A DNA stretch of 64,000 nucleotides from Saposhnikovia divaricata (taxonomy: Eukaryota > Streptophyta > Magnoliopsida > Apiales > Apiaceae): the NCBI GenBank assembly GCA_036435485.1, contig CM071601.1, forward strand, positions 187,338,939 through 187,402,938, given 5' to 3'. The notes beneath the pieces were generated by a model, which was not told where the DNA came from, made no database searches, and saw nothing but the letters and a program-made list of their open reading frames with translations. Made by a program: the position numbers and the translations under genes. The number at the start of each line of letters is the position of its first letter. Position 1 is the first letter of the stretch. This document shows, in pieces, positions 58,768-64,000 of the stretch.

Positions 58768-59110
58768 GGAACCTGCATGGTATAAAGCAGCTGCAACTGG
58801 TCAGAAGTGGATAGATGCAATGGAGGAGCTAAAAATGGTTGAAAAACATCAACCATGGGAATCGTAGAACAAAAAAGGTGGCAAAAAAAGAAAATGGCAG
58901 AACAAAAACAACAAACCTGAAGGTTTTGCCAGCAAGAACAAAATCAGCCAAAACAACATTCAAGTCTTTCCACCTTGCTCCTACTGCAAAAAGACCAATC
59001 ATCCTCCAAATAAGTGTTGGTGGAGACCAGACGTAATATTCCACAAATGCGATCGGCTGGGACACAAAAAAAGATATGCATATATTGGACAAGAGCCAAG
59101 GCCGCTAATA
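58768..59110 (+). pseudogene. Fused copia pol and gag fragments (unit 1)
   Basis: Bases 58768-58862 encode a short piece typical of the start of the copia RT domain (E-P-A-W-Y-K-A-A-A, W-I-D-A-M, then H-Q-P-W-E). Directly after comes a Lys/Asn-rich stretch and a gag zinc-knuckle region, CSYCKKTNHPPNKC then KCDRLGH. The order pol-then-gag is the reverse of a normal element, and stops and frame changes separate the parts. The copy in unit 2 (62107-62475) has lost two knuckle cysteines. Confidence 0.7.
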
Positions 59111-59299
59111 ATACTGATCAATATGAAGAGCGGTTGTCAATTTGGTTGCCAAGATGCTTAATATGATGCCTGTACAAAGGCACTGCATTTTGTGGCCTTT
59201 AATCTTTATGGCAGCACTTTGGAATTCTTAAATATAGTAAACTGAATTTATGTGACAACACTAGCAGTATAGGAGTCTTTCAAACTCCTCCAACTTCCT

Positions 59300-59604
59300 C
59301 TTTTTATTTTCCGTTTCTCAATTTATACTATGTCACATCTGAATTACATTCCTTTAGAGACGCAGTGAAATCAAGATAAAAATATAAATTACCAAATTGA
59401 GTTAAAGCAACTTGAGACGCCATATTTTTGGGCTTCTTTGGAGCTCCAACAAGGTAGGTGTTGTGGTGATTCAAAGCTAGTATTGCCAATGGTGACGGTG
59501 GCCTTGAAGTAAGGATTATGGTCAACATCGTGTTTCATTGATTTGTATACAGGTAATGCCCAGTTATTCGCATGGGAAAGCTCTTGCAATTTTGAATTGA
59601 ACAT
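59300..59604 (-). pseudogene. Double-stranded-RNA-binding domain fragment (DRB-like), unit 1
   Basis: On the minus strand a frame starting MFNSKLQELSHANNW matches the start of a plant DRB/HYL1-type dsRNA-binding domain. It has the D-H-N-P-Y-F-K-A-T-V stretch and S-S-K-E-A-Q, then a frame change just before M-A-S-Q-V-A-L-T-Q-F. These plant proteins partner Dicer-like enzymes in small-RNA production. Here only one domain remains, so it is a captured fragment and not a gene. It lies antisense to the adjacent gag fragment. Confidence 0.72.
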
Positions 59605-60579
59605 TCAGATGAGTGTGTAGATTATGAAAAATCACACAGGCTTGCCAATAAGTTGATATTGGTTGGGGCGATTTGATGTTTTATAAAAGCTGTTATAAAA
59701 GTTGAATGTTATATAGTAAAAGCTAAATGTTGTCATATAATAAAAGCTAAAGGCACTTATTGTTTGACTTACATGAATAAAAGTTGTTATACAATAAAAG
59801 CTAAATGTTGTAACAAAAGAGAAAGCCTCATCAGTTCAGGTCTCCAAAATTCTTCCTCATTGAACTTCTCGAAAGAACGAAAGTATTTGTAATCATTATC
59901 AGAAGTCAACACAATTCACAAATTTACTAATCGCTTTACATAAACAAACTTTCTTATTTTTATTTAGCCGGTTTTGGAACAAACTTTTGGAAACTTATGG
60001 AATTGCACTTCAAATAAACATACCCCAGCATACCAACAAACCCAATGTAGCAAATATATATCAGAACAACAACACAAAATTACAACATCATAAACCTAAA
60101 CAAAATTAAAACATCATAAACCTACACAAAATTACATAACCTAGGCACAGATTTCGAAACATGACCTAGGCGCGGTTAGTAGAGTTGAAATACTGTGATA
60201 TTCAAACTATAATTTTCTTTTCTTTTGTCGAAATACTATGATATTCACATAGTGACATGTTTATGATTCGATTATGTTGGAGCAAAATGAGAAAAGCCTG
60301 CGATGAGGAGCGTTTATCAGCCGTTTTCATTATGCAGGATCAAAATGATAATGGTGCCTACAAAGGTTGCTATCTTCTAGAAAGGGAGGACTTGGTCGAA
60401 AACATGAAACCTGGAACTGCCAACAAAATTTGATAAATTATTGAAATCGTGCAATGTTTATATGAGGCCACGTGTTAATCATAAAAATGCTATATTTTTT
60501 CATCTGAACTTGGTTATTTTATTCGATTTTAGTTGGTTATATACAAAAAAATAAGAACGTGGTAAAAGAAGTAATAAAG

Positions 60580-62026
60580 TGAAAGGCATATGAATCAGCC
60601 TATTTGTAGTTCGAGGATCCTAATCAACTTAAACCAAATTGTAATAAGTAAATATACATATGAACTGTCACAGGAATCTCAAGAAGTATTATCTGTCAGA
60701 AGAAAGAAGAAATTCAATCTATAGTTTTGATGTCGTACACTGGAAGACGATTCAGTTATCTGATCAAGCCCCAGTATAGCATTGAAGCGAATGGATTCAT
60801 TTGAACAGTGACAGAGATTTTTCGAGTGATAGTTTGAATTTCAGTTACAGTACAAGAGAATTGAGAGAAGAAATAAACCACAACCTAAAGTCAAAAGTGA
60901 AGAAGCATCATTGAAGTTAGTCGTTCATGAACCAGACAGTACATCGAACGTCAACACAAGTCAGTGGTAATTCTTTACTACCTTCAGTGGTTTGTAAGAA
61001 TTAAATTAATTATTTATTGATTTAATTAAATTCATTTATAATTGATATAAATCATTTAGTTGATTTAATTAAATGAATTAATTCTAGAAGAATTAATTTA
61101 TTTATTAAATTAATTATTGTATCAATTAAATGTGAATTGGATAATCATTAATTAATTAAATGGATCAATATGACTTAAAAGGAAAAGGATTGGATTATGT
61201 CTTGGTGAAGACAAAATCGGTATGACCTAAATTATGTCATACCGAGAAGCTTCAACATTATGTCTTACCGAGCTAAGCTTCTGGATTATGTCATACCGAC
61301 TGAAGATTGCAGTTTAGGTCATATCGAGCAATTTCAGATTATGTCATACCGAGCCAAAATATCCTGATTAAGTCATACCGACCACCTGCCAGCTGTTTTA
61401 GGTCATACCGAATTTTTATTAAGTCATATCGACCAGGTTTATGTCTTAATGGAGGTTTGTGTAAGTCTTAATGAAGAAAAATTAAGTCTTGGAAGCAGAT
61501 TAAGTCATACTGGAGCAGTTAAATATCCTACAAAAAGATAGCAAGACTTGTTGCTGATATAAAAGAACCAAAGACAGCAGATTATGTCATAACTGAGAAA
61601 CACAGCAGAATATAATTCCATCCAGCAGATTTTCTCTCAAGAAACTCAAGAACACCAAAGCCTAAACAATTCCTAGAAATTCAAGTTCTTCATCTTTGTA
61701 ATATTCTATCCGATAGAACTTGATTACTTGTGATTCTTGTACTACTAGCGAATTAAGTTTCCTAGTTCTTATCTTGATCATTATTAACTAAATTAGAAAA
61801 GTTCATGTCGAATTTTCTAATTAGTTATTAACATCTTGATAAGTTGTTATACTGATTTTGTAACACCACATCAAGTTAATATACAGTTATATTCAACTTG
61901 AAAAATTCTGTTAAGTAATTCCGTACAAATTTGTCTTTGCTAAAATATTATCTAACGGACAAATTTCGATAAAAAAAGTAAAGATTGTATTCAACCCCCC
62001 CTTCTACAATCTTATCGGACCTAACA
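60580..62026 (+). mobile_element. Solo LTR of a copia-type element
   Basis: 1,447 bp starting TGAAAGGCAT and ending GGACCTAACA, flanked by TAAAG on both sides (60575-60579 and 62027-62031). There is no internal domain. The end, with a C8 run and CTTCTACAATCTTATCGGACC, is typical of plant copia LTRs. Between 61190 and 61530 it carries about 12 spaced copies of a TTATGTCATACCGA-like motif. Its orientation is taken from the C-rich 3' end. It splits unit 2 of the tandem array. Confidence 0.88.
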
Positions 62027-62739
62027 TAAAGTCATCATCTTCCGAATTCCACTTTTTTGACTCGAGGAAATAAGCATCCCTTTTGATAATAATTTTGTTG
62101 CTTAAATGGAACCTGCAGGGTATGAAGCAGCTGCAACTGGTTAGAAGTGAATATATGCAATGCAAGAGCTAAAGATGGTTGAATAAAAACCGACCATGGG
62201 AATCGCAAAACAAAAATGGTGGTAAAAACATAAAATGGCAGAACAAAAACAATAAACCTGGAGGTTTTGCCAACAACAAAAAAATCAGCCAAAATAACAT
62301 TCAAGTCTTTCCACCTTTCTCCTACGGTAGAAAGACCAATCATCCTACAAATAAGTGTTGGTGGAAACATAACGTAATATTCCATAAATGCGATCCGCTG
62401 GGACACATAAAAAAGATATGCATATATTGGTCAAAAGCCAGGGTCGCTAATAATACTGATCTATATGAAGAGTAGTTGTCAATTTGGTCACCAAGATGCA
62501 TAGTATGATGCCTATACATAGGCACAACATTTTTTGGCCTTTAATCTTTAGATCAGCACTTCAGAATTCTTAAAGCTAGTAAATTGAATTTATGTGACAA
62601 TACTAGTTGTATAGGAGTCTTTCAAACTCCAACTATCTCCTTTTATTTCCCGTTTCTCAATTTATATTATTTCACATCGGAATGACATTCCTTCAGAGAC
62701 GCACTGAAATCAAGATAAATGAACAAATTACCAAATTGA

Positions 62740-62960
62740 GTTAAAGCCACTTGAGCCCCCATATTTTGGGCTTCTTTGGAGCTCCAACAAGGTAGCTGCT
62801 ACGGTGACTCAAAGCTAGTATTACCAATAGTGACGGTGGCCTAGAAGTAGGGATTAATGTTTAACACCGTGTTTTCATCGATTTGTAAATAGATAATGCC
62901 CAGTTATTCGCATGGCAAAGCTCCTGCAATTTTGATTTGAACATCCTAATGAGTGTGTAG
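62740..62960 (-). pseudogene. dsRNA-binding domain fragment (unit 2)
   Basis: The second copy of the fragment in unit 1. It keeps L-Q-E-L-C-H-A-N-N-W-A-L at its start and the S-S-K-E-A-Q-N-M-G-A-Q-V-A-L block in frame, the latter better than unit 1, but it is broken in between. Confidence 0.6.
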
Positions 62961-64000
62961 ATTATGAGAAGCACACAGGTTAGCCAATAAGTTTATATTG
63001 GTTGGGGTGATTTGATGTTTTATAGAAGCAGTTATAAAAGCTGAATGTTATATAATAAAAGCTAAATGTGGTTATATAATAAAAATTAAAGGCGCTTATT
63101 TTTTGACTTACATGAATAAAAGCTGTTATACAATAAAAGCTAAATGTTATAACAAAAGAGAAAGCCTCACCAGTTCAGGTCTCCAAAATTCTTCCTCATT
63201 GAACTTCTTGAATGAACGAAAGTATTTGAAATCATCATCGGAAGCCAACACAATTCACAAACTTACTAATCCATTTACATAAACCAACTTTCTTAATTTT
63301 TATTTACCAGGTTTTGGAACAAACTTATGGAAACTTGTGAAATTGAACTTCAAAGAAACATACCCCAGCGTACTAGCAAACCCAAGGTAGCAAATATATA
63401 TTAGAACACCAACAAAAAATTACAACATCAGAAACCTACACAAAATTACATAACCTAGGCGTGGATTTCAAAACATGACCAATGCGTGATTAGCAGTGTT
63501 GATATACTGTGATATTCAAACTATGATTTTCTTTTCCTTTATTGAAATACTGTGATATTCACATAGTGACATGTTTATGATTTGATTATGCCGGAGCAAA
63601 ATGAGAAGAGACTGTGATAAGAAGCGTTTATCAGCCTATTTCATTATGCATGAGCAAAACGATAATAGTGCCTACAAAGGTTGCTATCTTCCAGAGAGGG
63701 AGGACTTCCTCGACAACATGAAACCTGGAACTTCCAACAAAATTTGATAAATTATTGAAATTGTGCAATGTTTGTATGAGGCCACGTGTAATCGTAAAAA
63801 TGCAATTTTTTTCATCTGAACGTGGTTATTTTATTCGATTTTAGTTGGTTATATACAGAAAAATAAGAACGTGGTAAAAGAAGTAATAAAGTCATCATCT
63901 TTCCAATTTCGCTTTTTTGACTCGAGGAAATGAGCGTCCCTGCTGATGATAATTTTGTTGATTAAATGGAACCTGCAGGGTTTGAAGCAGATGCAACAGG

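Larger units (their letters stand above)
58345..64000. repeat. Tandem array of a 1.9-kb unit, three copies (last cut by the window end)
   Basis: The starting sequence AAACATACCC(C/T)AGC recurs near 58345, 60014 and 63353. Unit 1 is about 1,669 bp and lacks some 220 bases near 58490. Unit 2 is about 1,890 bp once the solo LTR is removed. Unit 3 runs off the window. Each unit contains, in order, an LTR-flank-like AT-rich part, a short copia pol fragment (plus strand), a copia gag zinc-knuckle fragment (plus) and a dsRNA-binding domain fragment (minus). By eye the units are roughly 85-90% alike. Confidence 0.85.

Overview
This is a stretch of nuclear DNA from a flowering plant, most likely a eudicot. 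The evidence is AT-rich intergenic DNA, GT-AG introns in a ubiquitin-associated (UBA) domain gene, a plant-type initiator tRNA-Met gene, and a dense nest of plant transposons of every major class. The species cannot be fixed from the sequence alone. About three quarters of the window is mobile DNA. The features that look like host genes are the tRNA-iMet (15393-15464, +), a small secreted cysteine-rich peptide gene (26828-27088, -) and a five-exon UBA-domain gene (31957-35301, -). Two more host-derived traces are fragments: a partial copy of the UBA gene's fourth exon at 19.3 kb, and a fragment of a double-stranded-RNA-binding domain at 59.4 kb.

Layout. 1-968 may be part of an LTR containing a 63-bp GC-rich tandem repeat. 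1062-2391 is the 3' part of a LINE (-). 2878-12004 is a structurally complete Ty1/copia element (Copia-1, +) with perfect ACTTA target duplications and only six LTR differences, but a broken pol. It landed in the target duplication of a 1.2-kb Mutator-like inverted-repeat element (12016-13218). 14134-19750 holds Helitrons, MITEs, the tRNA gene and two LTRs in inverted orientation. 20164-26083 is an older, internally deleted Ty3/gypsy element with an antisense extra ORF and GGACC target duplications. 29421-30783 is a 5'-truncated LINE with a 10-bp target duplication. 30.8-31.7 kb holds two MITEs, and the UBA gene follows.

36115-57496 is a 21.4-kb CACTA (En/Spm) element with matching termini, a TNP2-type transposase gene and a multi-exon TNPA-type gene. 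Inside it, 22 bp upstream of the transposase ATG, sits a 13.3-kb copia element (Copia-2, 37058-50351, -). Copia-2 has gag, an integrase-RT-RNase H ORF with the protease missing, and a very long extra ORF (about 1,585 codons) between pol and the 3' LTR. From 58345 to the end of the window a 1.9-kb unit is tandemly repeated. Each unit joins a copia pol fragment, a copia gag zinc-knuckle fragment and a reversed dsRNA-binding domain fragment. One unit is split by a solo LTR (60580-62026) with TAAAG duplications.

How the parts relate. Insertion order can be read from nesting: CACTA before Copia-2, the inverted-repeat element before Copia-1, and the tandem array before the solo LTR. LTR divergence ranks gypsy as oldest, then Copia-2, then Copia-1. 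The least expected signal is that three unrelated copia LTRs each carry a private array of short near-identical motifs. In Copia-2 the same motif recurs just upstream of the extra ORF, suggesting that this ORF has its own promoter.
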